Assembly: GCA_947073285.1 (NCBI GenBank)
Contig: CAMTJT010000013.1
Location: 1-48,428 of the forward strand
Length of the DNA: 48,428 nt
Direction: 5' to 3'
Source: an uncultured Clostridium sp.
Lineage (GTDB): Bacteria > Bacillota > Clostridia > TANB77 > CAG-508
The notes under the pieces are model-generated. The model had not been told where the DNA came from. It did not search any database and saw nothing but the letters and a program-made list of their open reading frames with translations. Both the position numbers and the translations under genes were made by a program. Below are positions 1 to 8,182 of this stretch, in pieces (positions within the stretch are counted from its first letter, which is position 1; each line of letters begins with the position of its first letter).

Positions 1-111
1 TCTTACAAATCTAACTTTGTGTAAAGTTTATTTCTATATTCTTATATACTATTTGGAAGTTACTTTGTAAATTTACGTACAAGTTATAGAGCAAAAATTT
101 TGAGTTAATAG

Positions 112-140
112 TTGACAAATCACATAAAAACTGTTAATAT
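112..140 (+). promoter_or_regulatory. Candidate sigma-A promoter
   Basis: TTGACA at 112-117 is followed 17 bases later by TAATAT (an alternative TATAAT sits at 138-143, with a longer spacer). A transcript from here would run about 130 bases into the hairpin terminator at 249-281 with no obvious reading frame, so it may drive a small RNA of the mobile element. The box match is visible; the RNA is inference. Confidence 0.4.
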
Positions 141-248
141 AATTTTACAAAAGGCAATAGCAATATTGTCTAGTAATTTTGTGCATAATAACTGTTAGCA
201 AAAAGTTGCAAAATATTTGCCAATATATTAATTGAATAAGTTAAAAGT

Positions 249-281
249 AAGAATATGATGAAAAAAGTCATATTCTTTTTT
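249..281 (+). terminator. Rho-independent terminator
   Basis: AAGAATATGA at 249-258 pairs with TCATATTCTT at 268-277 and is followed by a T run. It ends whatever is transcribed rightward from the left edge, possibly from the promoter at 112-140. Confidence 0.75.
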
Positions 282-339
282 GATGGCTTTACCAGAAAAT
301 GTATAAGTTCTATGAGAGCGTGGAACAATAAGAATGGTG

Positions 340-492
340 ATGCATTTGAAAGAAAATGGTAAACAAGAAAATCAAAATACAAAAGAAAAATATATCATTA
401 AAGATGTTTATTCAAAAAATGCAGCAATAAATGTAAATGAAATTATCAAAAGATCTTTTCTAATAAACCTTAAAAATTGCAAACTGGATTAG
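340..492 (+). CDS. Small ORF upstream of the recombinase, unknown function
   Basis: A 50-codon frame whose upstream codons read ATG-GTG-ATG, so the start could be 334, 337 or 340. The product is charged, with a Lys/Gln/Asn-rich N-terminus and a C-terminal half of the type NVNEIIKRSF. Short proteins with a similar acidic-to-hydrophobic tail often precede serine recombinases in Firmicutes mobile elements, which is the main reason to list it. No convincing ribosome binding site precedes it, so it may not be translated. Confidence 0.35.
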   Translation: MHLKENGKQENQNTKEKYIIKDVYSKNAAINVNEIIKRSFLINLKNCKLD

Positions 493-536
493 TGTGAGAA
501 TCGCCGAAACGAAATTAAATAAAAACATACCAAAAT

Positions 537-567
537 TTGACCAAATTTTCAAAACTTATGGTATAAT
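537..567 (+). promoter_or_regulatory. Promoter of the serine recombinase
   Basis: TTGACC at 537-542 and a perfect TATAAT at 562-567, spacer 19 bases, a little long. The site lies 34 bases before the recombinase ATG and is its only good candidate promoter. Confidence 0.6.
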
Positions 568-600
568 AGTTTTAGGCGATTGCTTAAAGGGAGGGATAAA

Positions 601-2277
601 ATGTACATGTTACCAATAAGCAATCAAAAGACAAAAACATTTAAAGTTGGTCTTTATATAAGGTTATCAAGGGAAGATGGTGATAAAGAAGAAAGTTCTA
701 GTGTTACAAATCAAAGGGAAATCTTAAAACGATTTATTAATGAAAATGAAAACTTTTTTATAGTCAAAGAATATGTAGATGATGGTTGGTCAGGTACAAA
801 TTTTAATAGACCAAGTTTTAAAGAAATGATAAAAGACATTGAAAAAGGCATTATTGATACAGTTATTACAAAAGACTTATCAAGACTTGGAAGAGATTAT
901 ATAGATACAGGCTACTATTTGCAAAGATACTTTCCAGAACATAGTGTAAGGTATATTGCAATTTTAGACAACATTGATACCATTGAGGATGCTGGAATGA
1001 GTGATATAGCACCATTTAAAAGTATTATTAATGATATGTATGTCAAAGATATTTCTAAAAAGATTAGAAGTTCTTTAACAGAAAGAAGAAAAGCAGGCAA
1101 CTTTTTAGGAGTAACAGCTCCTTATGGATATCAAAAAGATCCAAATAATAAATATCATCTTATTATTGAACCAAAAGAAGCAGAAGTTGTTAGAAAAGTT
1201 TTTGCATTATACTTACAGGGAAATGGATTAACCAGAATTGCACAAATTCTAACGAAAGATGGTGTACCTGTACCAGGTGAGGCAAGAGATATTGGTAAAA
1301 CGAAGAAAACAGTTTTATATAGTTCGTGGAAACAAACAACTATTAGAAGGATACTAGAAAATAGAGTATATCTTGGTGATTTAGTTCAGTTTAAAAGAAA
1401 GAATGTCAACTATAAATCAAAGATTAGGGTAAAAGTGCCAGAAGAAGAAAGAGTGATTTGCAAGGGGACTCATGAGGCAATTATAACTGAGGAAGAATTT
1501 AATAAAGTACAGCAAATACTAAATAAAAATACATCTTTCAAGGGAACAAAACATGATTACTTATTTAAAGGCTTGCTATTTTGTGCCGAGTGTGGAGCGA
1601 GACTCAATGTAACCTATTCTAATTATGCTCTAAAGAAATATGGGGAGTATAGGTATACCACAATTTGTTACAGCTATTCAAGGTTATATAGTGATATTTG
1701 TACAAGACATTCTAATAGCATACCAGTATTAGAAGAACTATTAATCAGCCATATTAAAGAAGTTTGTCAAAGGTATATTTCTGAAGATTTGCAAAATGAA
1801 TTGGTAAAAATCGCACAGCAAGAAAAAAGAAAACAGCAAGAACAATTTGATGCTCGAAAGGCAATAGAAGAACTAGAACAAAAAATAGAAGATAGTAGTT
1901 TATACATTAAAAACTTATATAAAGATAAAGTAAAAGGAATTGTATCAGAAACAGATTACATTCAGTTAACACAGGAATTTGCAAAAGATAGAGATTCCTA
2001 TATTGAGGAAAAATCAAAATTAGAAGAACAATTAAATCAAAAATGTGCACAAAAAGAAGACATTGGAAAGCTAGAAAAATTAGCAAATGAATTTATTACA
2101 TTAGAAAAGCCAACAAAAGCGCTATTACATGATTTAATTGAGAAAATAACAATTTCAGAAGAACATGAGATTACTATTTATTATAAATTTAGTGAACTAA
2201 ATCAAATGGGTAGAGTAGAAGAAACTAAGCTAGAGAAAGCAAAAGTAGTAAATAGTAGAAATAAGAAAGCATCTTAA
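601..2277 (+). CDS. Large serine recombinase (TnpX/TndX-like)
   Basis: A 558-residue site-specific recombinase that would integrate or excise a mobile element through a 5'-phosphoserine intermediate. The resolvase domain opens with GLYIRLSREDGD, whose Ser is the expected nucleophile; the conserved KDLSRLGRDY motif follows at about residue 100. Next come the recombinase domain, a zinc ribbon (CAECGAR near 340, later Cys around 370) and a Lys/Glu-rich coiled coil from about 400 to 490, the normal order and length for this family. Translation probably starts at 601: GGGAGG at 590-595 is 5 bases upstream, whereas the TTG at 580 lies before that site. No other phage or conjugation gene is visible, so the element body must lie to the left. 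It converges on a truncated spore-protein gene, which suggests the attachment site is there. Confidence 0.93.
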   Translation: MYMLPISNQKTKTFKVGLYIRLSREDGDKEESSSVTNQREILKRFINENENFFIVKEYVDDGWSGTNFNRPSFKEMIKDIEKGIIDTVITKDLSRLGRDYIDTGYYLQRYFPEHSVRYIAILDNIDTIEDAGMSDIAPFKSIINDMYVKDISKKIRSSLTERRKAGNFLGVTAPYGYQKDPNNKYHLIIEPKEAEVVRKVFALYLQGNGLTRIAQILTKDGVPVPGEARDIGKTKKTVLYSSWKQTTIRRILENRVYLGDLVQFKRKNVNYKSKIRVKVPEEERVICKGTHEAIITEEEFNKVQQILNKNTSFKGTKHDYLFKGLLFCAECGARLNVTYSNYALKKYGEYRYTTICYSYSRLYSDICTRHSNSIPVLEELLISHIKEVCQRYISEDLQNELVKIAQQEKRKQQEQFDARKAIEELEQKIEDSSLYIKNLYKDKVKGIVSETDYIQLTQEFAKDRDSYIEEKSKLEEQLNQKCAQKEDIGKLEKLANEFITLEKPTKALLHDLIEKITISEEHEITIYYKFSELNQMGRVEETKLEKAKVVNSRNKKAS

Positions 2278-2294
2278 AGAAATGAAATAAAGAG

Positions 2295-2365
2295 AAATAT
2301 GAAGTAGCTAGTAGATGGTGTTAAAATATTTTTTTAACAGCCACATCGCTAGCTACTTCATATTT
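2295..2365. repeat. Inverted repeat at the recombinase / spore-protein junction
   Basis: AAATATGAAGTAGCTAG (2295-2311) is repeated perfectly inverted at 2349-2365, and the similarity continues imperfectly inward (GATG-GTGTTAAAATA against its complement) to an A/T-rich centre near 2326-2333. The right arm is codons 22-27 of the spore-protein gene; the left arm is a reversed copy just after the recombinase stop. Dyad symmetry around a short core is expected of a serine-recombinase attachment site, but a convergent terminator is also possible, although T runs are short. Confidence 0.7.
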
Positions 2366-2428
2366 GAATTTGTTAAGAGCGTCTTTAGCTTCTGGAACTA
2401 CAGATCTATTGCTGTTGTTGCTTGCCAT
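2321..2428 (-). pseudogene. Truncated alpha/beta-type small acid-soluble spore protein
   Basis: A 35-codon frame with a strong AGGAGGTG site 6 bases before its ATG encodes the N-terminal half of an alpha/beta SASP: MASNN at the start, VVPEAKDALNKFK, then KYEVASDV, which matches the GPR protease cleavage region. Family members run about 60-70 residues and continue into a second conserved block (GG..GS.GG..VK.M); here the frame ends in KKIF just past the cleavage motif, and no frame beyond carries the missing block. The intact family coats and protects spore DNA. The break coincides with the boundary of the recombinase-bearing element, so I infer that the element inserted here and the 3' half lies at its other end, left of the window. 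Confidence 0.82.
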
Positions 2429-2582
2429 ATTTTTCACCTCCTAGAATGTGATTACATTTAATCTTGAAAAAACTTGATTGCTTTTTCAGTATATAGAATA
2501 TGCATTATTATTTTTTTTACACTGGTAATTTTTGCTAAATTAACAATTTCAATCGTCATATATGTAAAGAAGGATAAAAGTT

Positions 2583-2660
2583 ATGCAATATATAGAACAA
2601 ATATATATGCAGTATTTTGAAACAGTAAATAAATACTTAAAACTGAAGAGAATCCTTTAA
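2583..2660 (+). pseudogene. Possible N-terminal remnant of an ECF sigma factor
   Basis: A 25-codon frame behind AAGGA reads YIEQIYMQYFETVNKYL, which resembles the first helix of ECF sigma factors (region 2.1, IY..YF..VY.YL) and then stops. Nothing downstream continues the family. It could be a decayed gene left by the nearby mobile element or a chance match. The rest of the 2429-2893 gap shows only AT-rich sequence and a weak -10 box near 2817. Confidence 0.3.
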
Positions 2661-2893
2661 TTAATAAGAGATAGAATAGGAAATTTATAAGAAAGTTAGT
2701 GTCAAATTTTTTTGTAACATTAGAAGATAAAAATTCTATTGTAAAAAGACAGAAAGGTAAAAATAAGTTACTTTGAAATAATTATAAGATTGTATGGATT
2801 TTTAAAATAAAGTAGAGTATAATAAATTAGAAAGAGAACAATAAAAAAGCAGATTAAGCAATTGGTATATTAGCAAAAGAAAAAGGAGTTCAT

Positions 2894-3841
2894 ATGAAGA
2901 AAATAAATAAAAAAATAATTAAAATTTTAATAGCAGTTATTTGCCTAGTTTATTTATCTACAGGACATGTTTTGGCAGATGTAGGAAGTTTTGAAGACTA
3001 TAGCAGTGGAGGAGATTGGGGCAGCTCTTGGGATAGTGACTGGGGAAGCAGTGATTGGGGCAGTTCATGGGATGATGATTATTATGGTTCAAGTAGTAGC
3101 TTTTTCTTTTTTGGAGGTCCAGGAGACTTTTGGTTTATGCTAATTATATTTGTTATTATTGTAGCTACCAATATTTATAGAAGTAAACACCGTCCACAAA
3201 GACCAAGAAATAGAGTAGATCCATATGCTAGAAATTATCAAACAACAAATATGGGAGCATTAGAATCAACTCAAACACAAATAGAAAACAAAATTCAATT
3301 AAATGACCCTAACTTTAATAAAGAAGAATTTACTAGTTGGAGTAAAAATTTATTTATTAAATTACAACAAGCGTGGACAGCTAGAGATTGGGAAACTATA
3401 AGAACTTTTGAAACAGAAAGCTTATTTGAACAGCATAAAAATCAATTACAAGGCTATATTAAGAATAACCAAATCAATGTAATGGATAGAATTTGTGTGA
3501 ATTATGCACATTTATATAAGTATACACAACAAGGAGATAAAGAAGTTTTAACAGTAAGGCTTAATTCAAGAATGGCAGATTATATTATAGATGCAACTAC
3601 TAATGAAGTATTAAAAGGTAATAAAGAAGATGAAAAAGTAAATACTTACTTATTAACTTTTATTAGAAAAAATGGTGTTAAAACAAAAGAAGGAACCATA
3701 GAGATTAATACAACAAACTGTCCAAATTGTGGTGCACCAACTAAAATAACATCAAGTGGTAAATGTGAATATTGTGGAAGTGTTGTTACAACAGGTGAAT
3801 ACAATTGGGTACTTTCTAATCTAGAAAGAGAAAGAATGTAG
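2894..3841 (+). CDS. Tim44-like membrane protein with C-terminal zinc ribbon
   Basis: A 315-residue protein with a signal peptide (residues 1-29, ending HVLA), a Ser/Gly/Asp/Trp-rich low-complexity stretch (about 30-75, repeated WGSSWD units), one membrane span (about 80-98, FWFMLIIFVIIVATNIY), a Tim44-like domain (about 130-270) and a CPNCG...CEYCG zinc ribbon near the C-terminus. The ATG at 2894 has AAGGAG seven bases upstream. Its neighbour is an SPFH protein that also ends in zinc ribbons; this arrangement recalls the PspA-associated ydjG/H/I genes of Bacillus subtilis, so a joint membrane-stress role is plausible. That is inference; the biochemical role of such bacterial Tim44-like proteins is not established. 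Confidence 0.8.
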   Translation: MKKINKKIIKILIAVICLVYLSTGHVLADVGSFEDYSSGGDWGSSWDSDWGSSDWGSSWDDDYYGSSSSFFFFGGPGDFWFMLIIFVIIVATNIYRSKHRPQRPRNRVDPYARNYQTTNMGALESTQTQIENKIQLNDPNFNKEEFTSWSKNLFIKLQQAWTARDWETIRTFETESLFEQHKNQLQGYIKNNQINVMDRICVNYAHLYKYTQQGDKEVLTVRLNSRMADYIIDATTNEVLKGNKEDEKVNTYLLTFIRKNGVKTKEGTIEINTTNCPNCGAPTKITSSGKCEYCGSVVTTGEYNWVLSNLERERM

Positions 3842-3990
3842 ATTGGTTTACTTATTAACAAAGAATAGGAAGTAGCTAAAAATTTCTTTAAAAAATATCA
3901 AAATTCAGTGTTTGTTAAACTATAAAACAAATAGAATTAGAAAAGTAAATAATAAAATTTATTTTAAATAAAAGAAAGGAAGTAAAAATT

Positions 3991-5271
3991 ATGGGATTAA
4001 TTAAAGCAGCAAAAGGAGCAATAGGCTCTACACTAAAAGACCAATGGAAGGAGGCAATTCGCTCAGAAGATATGAACAACGATATCCTAATGGTCAAGAA
4101 AACAACACCAACAGGAGTTATAACAAATAAAAGTACAATTATTGTAGCACCAGGACAATGTGCAGTTATATTTGATAATGGTAAAGTAATTGATGCAACA
4201 GCAGAAGAAGGAATTTACGAATTTGATAGTTCTTCATCACCATCATTTTTTGCAGGAGATTTTGGAAAAACTTTTAAAGAAATGTGGCAAAGATTCACAT
4301 ATAATGGGGCAACTGCAAAAGAACAAGCAGTATTCTTCTTTAATACAAAAGAAATACTAGACAATAAATTTGGAACAGCAGCTCCCATACCATTTCAAGA
4401 TTGGTCACATCCAATTCCAAACCAAATGACTAATACAGTAACTCCAATGAGAGTACAAATTAAATGCTATGGAAAATATACTTTTAAAATTAGTAATCCA
4501 GCTATATTTATGCAAGAACTTGCAGGTACAGCAAATATATATACAAAAGATAAAGTAGTAGAGCAAATTCGTGCAGAAGTAATAGCAGTATTTCAAAATT
4601 TAGTAAATGAATTAGGTTCAGAAAAACATAAAGTACCAGTATTAGAAATGCCAAGTCAAACAGATGAAATAAGAGCAATGATGGATGAAATGATATTTGA
4701 TGAACCAGTTAAAAGAAGAGGTCTTTCTATAGTAGCATTTGCAGTAGAATCTGTTACTTTAGATGACGAATCAGAAAGAAAAATAGACCAATATGAATTA
4801 AGTTCAAATGCTCATATGCAACAAGGAAGATTAGTAGATGCTTATGCAGAAGCTGTACAAAGTGCAGCAGAAAACAAAAGTGGTTCTATGAATGGATTTA
4901 TGGGAATTGGAATGATGAATATGGCAACTAATGGTATGGTTGGAGGAGCAGCAAACAACCCTTGGAATATGCAAAATATACAAAATAGTACAATGGACTT
5001 AAGCAAACAAGAAAAAACAGAAGCGCAAATCAATAACGAAGTAGCAAATAATACTTCAAATGAAAATAAAGCAGAAACAGTAATAGCAACAACCACTACA
5101 GAACCATTAACTGCTGGAGAATGGAAATGTAGTTGTGGAACTAAAAATAATGGAAAATTCTGTAGCAATTGTGGAAAACCAAAAACAAATAAAAAACAAT
5201 GTCCAAATTGTAAAGCAGACAATGAAGAAAATGACAAATTCTGCTCAAAATGTGGAACAAAATTAGATTAG
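3991..5271 (+). CDS. SPFH-domain protein with zinc-ribbon tail (YdjI-like)
   Basis: A 426-residue protein. Residues 1-60 form the entry segment, followed by an SPFH/Band-7-like domain (about 50-290, including APGQCAVIFDNGKV and a helical stretch SNAHMQQGRLVDAYAEA), a Met/Gly/Asn-rich linker, and two zinc ribbons at the C-terminus (CSCGTKNNGKFCSNCG and CPNCKADNEENDKFCSKCG). SPFH proteins organise membrane microdomains. AAAGGAAG precedes the ATG. It lies 149 bases after the Tim44-like gene with no clear terminator between, so the two probably share a transcript. No pspA gene is visible nearby. Confidence 0.85.
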   Translation: MGLIKAAKGAIGSTLKDQWKEAIRSEDMNNDILMVKKTTPTGVITNKSTIIVAPGQCAVIFDNGKVIDATAEEGIYEFDSSSSPSFFAGDFGKTFKEMWQRFTYNGATAKEQAVFFFNTKEILDNKFGTAAPIPFQDWSHPIPNQMTNTVTPMRVQIKCYGKYTFKISNPAIFMQELAGTANIYTKDKVVEQIRAEVIAVFQNLVNELGSEKHKVPVLEMPSQTDEIRAMMDEMIFDEPVKRRGLSIVAFAVESVTLDDESERKIDQYELSSNAHMQQGRLVDAYAEAVQSAAENKSGSMNGFMGIGMMNMATNGMVGGAANNPWNMQNIQNSTMDLSKQEKTEAQINNEVANNTSNENKAETVIATTTTEPLTAGEWKCSCGTKNNGKFCSNCGKPKTNKKQCPNCKADNEENDKFCSKCGTKLD

Positions 5272-5323
5272 AATGTTAGTGGGAAATGGGGGAGTTCTCT
5301 CTTTCCAACAATAAGGAGAAAAC

Positions 5324-6203
5324 ATGTATAAATTAATAGCAATTGATTTAGATGGAACTTTACTAGATTCTTATGGACAAGTATCTGAAAAAAGTAAAGA
5401 GGTAATTCAAAAAGCTGTAGATAAAGGCATTGAGGTAGTATTAACATCAGGAAGAGGGGCAGCTTCGACCAAAAACTTAGCCAATGAAATAAATGCAAAC
5501 CATTATATGATTTGTGGAAATCGGAGCTATGATTTATGATTTTAAAGAAGATAAGCCTATCTATAATAAATTTTTGAGCCAAAAAAAGCTACTACAATTA
5601 ATTGAAATCTGTGAAGAAAATAGCATATATTATAGTGTTTATACACAAGATAGTATTATTACTAAAAACTTAAATTATAATGTACTTTTCTACCATCAAG
5701 AAAATGCCAACAAGCCAGACAGCAAAAAAACACATATTCATATTGTAGATAATATTTATGATTATGTAGCAAATAGAGAAGAAAGCGACTATATAAAAGT
5801 AACAATTTGTGATGATAATAACATTATCTTTCAAAGTATTATCAAAAAGCTAAGAACTGTAAAAGAAATTGATGTATTAGATGTAGGGCACATGTCACGA
5901 AAAGTAATTAAATCTGGAACAGAAGAATTTAAAATAGAATATTTTTATACAGAAGTAAGTAGTCAAAATGTTGATAAATGGACAGCTATCTCATATTTAA
6001 CAAATAAATTAGGAATTAGTAGAGAAGAAGTAATGGCAATCGGCGATAATATCAATGATCAAACTATGCTAGAAAATGCAGGGTTAAGTGTTGCAATGGC
6101 AAATAGTGCACCCTATATTCAAAAAATGGCTCAAATGGTAACTAAGAGCAATAACGAAGATGGAGTAGCAAAAATAATAGAAGAAAAAGTATTACTTTCT
6201 TAA
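5324..6203 (+). CDS. Cof-type HAD phosphatase, interrupted by a +1 frameshift
   Basis: A Cof/YidA-type HAD hydrolase (sugar-phosphate or nucleotide phosphatase) encoded in two frames. Frame one (5324-5521) gives MYKLIAIDLDGTLLDS with the nucleophile and acid Asp at residues 8 and 10, and motif II LTSGRG. It then reads YMICGN and would stop five codons past an extra C at 5522. Omitting that C gives YMICGN-GAMIYDF, the expected family motif, and the frame runs on to 6203 through motif IV GDNINDQTM. The merged length is 292 residues, normal for the family. AAGGAG precedes the ATG. The break is of the NNT-CGG-A type seen at five other sites here, so I annotate one gene; without frameshifting it would be a pseudogene. 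Confidence 0.85.
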
Positions 6204-6237
6204 ATAAAATTAGATTCATAAATACTTAAGGGAAAAA

Positions 6238-6296
6238 GATAAATAATTAGAAAATTGTTTAAGTGTAAAAGATAAACGATTAGAAAATTGTCAAAT
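6238..6296 (+). repeat. Two-copy tandem repeat, 33-base period
   Basis: GATAAATAATTAGAAAATTG at 6238 recurs as GATAAACGATTAGAAAATTG at 6271, with a weaker third trace after 6300. It lies in the gap between the HAD gene and the small ORF at 6393. No function is evident; period and composition resemble the other AT-rich tandem repeats at 6659 and 35418. Confidence 0.55.
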
Positions 6297-6392
6297 TATA
6301 AAAGTCGAACAATGTGAAAAACTAAAACGATAAAATTGAATAAATTCATAGAAAATGCACATAACTATTATAGATAGGAGTGTGTATTTTTT

Positions 6393-6632
6393 ATGAATAA
6401 AAAGGATAATGCGGGAAATTTAAAAAACAATCAAAAAGCTAAAAAAATGGAAATGGAAAATAACAAAAAGGCACAAACTAGTAAGATGAAAGAAGAAGTA
6501 GGAGATTTAGAAATATTTGAAGATGTAACAAAATATGGAGAATTTGTATCTTCCTATTTTGCATGGCTTACCTTAGAAAAGCAAAAACAAAAAGCCGATG
6601 AAATGGAGAACATGACAGAAGAACAAAAGTAA
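6393..6632 (+). CDS. Small charged hypothetical protein
   Basis: A 79-residue protein that I do not recognise. The first 35 residues are Lys/Asn/Met-rich and probably disordered; the middle (GDLEIFEDVTKYGEFVSSYFAWLTLEKQK) looks like an amphipathic helical segment with aromatic residues; the tail is acidic. There is no signal peptide or membrane span. GGAG lies about 12 bases before the ATG. It sits just before the CtsR operon, but a promoter and operator separate it from ctsR, so it is not part of that operon. Confidence 0.6.
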   Translation: MNKKDNAGNLKNNQKAKKMEMENNKKAQTSKMKEEVGDLEIFEDVTKYGEFVSSYFAWLTLEKQKQKADEMENMTEEQK

Positions 6633-6658
6633 TAGAGAAGTTTCAAAAGGAAAATGCA

Positions 6659-6771
6659 GTTCAAAAAATATTCTAAAAAGTGAAAAGCAAGATATTTTGA
6701 CAAGTGAAAAGTTAAATGCGTTCACAAAATATTTTAACAAGTAAAAAGCTAAATAAGTTCACAAAATATTC
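6659..6771 (+). repeat. Degenerate AT-rich direct repeats before the ctsR promoter
   Basis: GTTCAAAAAATATT at 6659 and GTTCACAAAATATT at 6720 and 6757 are followed by related AACAAGTAAAAAGCTAAAT-type segments. The spacing is irregular (61 and 37 bases). This fills most of the 6633-6783 gap, which otherwise holds nothing recognisable. Confidence 0.45.
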
Positions 6772-6783
6772 ACAAAAAACATA

Positions 6784-6811
6784 TTGACAAAAGTTAAAAA
6801 GGGAGTATAAT
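6784..6811 (+). promoter_or_regulatory. Promoter of the ctsR operon
   Basis: Perfect TTGACA at 6784-6789 and TATAAT at 6806-6811, spacer 16. The CtsR box lies 9 bases downstream, over the expected transcription start, where a bound repressor would block initiation. Confidence 0.85.
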
Positions 6812-6820
6812 AAAAATATA

Positions 6821-6837
6821 AGTCAAAGAAAGTCAAA
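6821..6837 (+). promoter_or_regulatory. CtsR operator (heptad direct repeat)
   Basis: AGTCAAAGAAAGTCAAA is two AGTCAAA heptads three bases apart, matching the established CtsR consensus RGTCAAA-NAN-RGTCAAA. With ctsR as the first gene downstream this indicates autorepression of the operon, relieved on heat or protein stress. Confidence 0.9.
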
Positions 6838-6968
6838 GTCTAAATCTAAATCAAACTAGACAATATAGAAGAATTAGAGTTGATTATGAAAAATAGGGAT
6901 AAAAAGTTATGAAAAAATGATTAGTAAAATACAAATGCAAAAAGATTTAAAACAAGGAAGTGATACCA

Positions 6969-7421
6969 ATGCGTATATCTGATATGATAGAAGATTTTAT
7001 TAAAGAAATGTTTTCAGAAGAAGATGAATTTATAGAAATACAAAGAAATGATTTAGCACAGCATTTTAATTGTGTACCATCACAAATCAATTATGTAATT
7101 TCAACACGTTTTAATCCATCACAAGGCTATTATGTAGAAAGTAAACGTGGTGGTGGAGGACATATAAAAATAAAGAAAATAAATATTACAAAAAGTAATT
7201 ATTTAATGCATGCAATTAGTAGTATTGGTAATAAATTAACATCACAAGAAGTAGATATTTTTATTAGCAATTTTCTATCAAGCAATATCATATCTAAAAT
7301 AGAGGCAAAACTGTTAAAAGTAGCAACAAGTGACAATGTACTAACAATACCACAAGAATATAAAGATAGCCTAAGAGCAAATATATTTAAAAATATGTTA
7401 ATCAATTTAGTAAATGAATAG
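6969..7421 (+). CDS. ctsR: Transcriptional repressor of class III stress genes
   Basis: A 150-residue CtsR repressor. The N-terminal winged helix-turn-helix includes FNCVPSQINYVISTRF (about residues 31-46), and the glycine-rich tetrapeptide turn in SKRGGGGHIKI forms the DNA-contacting wing that also senses heat in the family. The C-terminal dimerisation domain follows. The start is taken at 6969, eight bases after AAGGAAG; the upstream GTG at 6960 overlaps that site. It is the first gene of ctsR-mcsA-mcsB-clpC and has its own operator upstream at 6821-6837. Confidence 0.95.
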   Translation: MRISDMIEDFIKEMFSEEDEFIEIQRNDLAQHFNCVPSQINYVISTRFNPSQGYYVESKRGGGGHIKIKKINITKSNYLMHAISSIGNKLTSQEVDIFISNFLSSNIISKIEAKLLKVATSDNVLTIPQEYKDSLRANIFKNMLINLVNE

Positions 7422-7535
7422 AAGGCATTAATACTTATGTACAGTATTTATAGTAGTTAACAAGAAATTGTAATATAAATGATTGTGTTTACAAAAGTAA
7501 GATAAAAATAAATAATTTAAGGAGGTTTGATAAAT

Positions 7536-8168
7536 ATGTTATGTCAAAACTGTGGAAAAAATGAAGTGAATTTTAAATATACTCAAATTATAAATGGAGT
7601 AAAAAAAGAGATGGCATTATGTGATAAATGTGCAAAAAGCTTAGGATTAGAAACATTAGACTTTAATATGCCAATTAATTTTTCTAATTTCTTAGGGGAC
7701 TTTTTTGGAGAAACTATAGAAGATAGCTTTTTACCAACCTTTACAAAAAAACAAAAACTACAATGTGAACATTGTAAAACATCCTATGATGAATTTATAG
7801 AAAATGGTAAATTTGGTTGTAGTAATTGTTATGATGTTTTTGCAGATGGCTTAAATAAAGTACTTAAAAATATACATGGGATAGATACACATGTTGGTAG
7901 AAGAAGTAGGTTAAGTTTACAAGAAAAGGAAAAAGTCAAAGAAGATATACAAAAAGCAAAAGATAAAAGTAAAGGCAAAGCAAATTTAGAAAATCAAGAA
8001 GAGCAAGATAAAATAGTAGAGCAATTAAAAGAAGAAAAGGAAAAAACACAAGAGGAAAATAAAGAAGTAAAACTAAAAAAATTAAATGCTGATTTGAAGC
8101 AAGCAATTAAAGAAGAACGTTATGAAGATGCAGCGAAAATTAGGGATGAGATTAAAAAATGGTGTTAA
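7536..8168 (+). CDS. mcsA: McsA, activator of the McsB arginine kinase
   Basis: A 210-residue protein with two zinc-binding blocks: CQNCGKN...CDKCAK (residues 2-35) and CEHC...CSNC (about 75-100). A long Lys/Glu-rich helical linker and a C-terminal UVR motif (LNADLKQAIKEERYEDAAKIRDEI) follow. In this family McsA binds and activates McsB and couples it to CtsR and ClpC. The ATG at 7536 has GGAGG ten bases upstream. It is the second gene of the operon, 114 bases after ctsR. Confidence 0.93.
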   Translation: MLCQNCGKNEVNFKYTQIINGVKKEMALCDKCAKSLGLETLDFNMPINFSNFLGDFFGETIEDSFLPTFTKKQKLQCEHCKTSYDEFIENGKFGCSNCYDVFADGLNKVLKNIHGIDTHVGRRSRLSLQEKEKVKEDIQKAKDKSKGKANLENQEEQDKIVEQLKEEKEKTQEENKEVKLKKLNADLKQAIKEERYEDAAKIRDEIKKWC

Positions 8169-8182
8169 AAATGTTGCAGAGA

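Noticed and set aside
170..382. Leftward 70-residue hydrophobic frame
   Set aside because: It runs across the terminator hairpin, has no ribosome binding site and overlaps the better candidate at 340-492.
4842..5237. 131-residue leftward hydrophobic frame
   Set aside because: It is a shadow of the SPFH gene, lacks a ribosome binding site and shows only composition-driven hydrophobicity.
5514..6203. Separate gene starting at ATG 5514 for the second half of the HAD phosphatase
   Set aside because: It has no ribosome binding site, starts inside the first frame, and the two parts together make exactly one normal HAD protein.
6659..6771. CRISPR-like array from the short direct repeats
   Set aside because: The repeats are degenerate, irregularly spaced and lack palindromy, and no cas gene is present.
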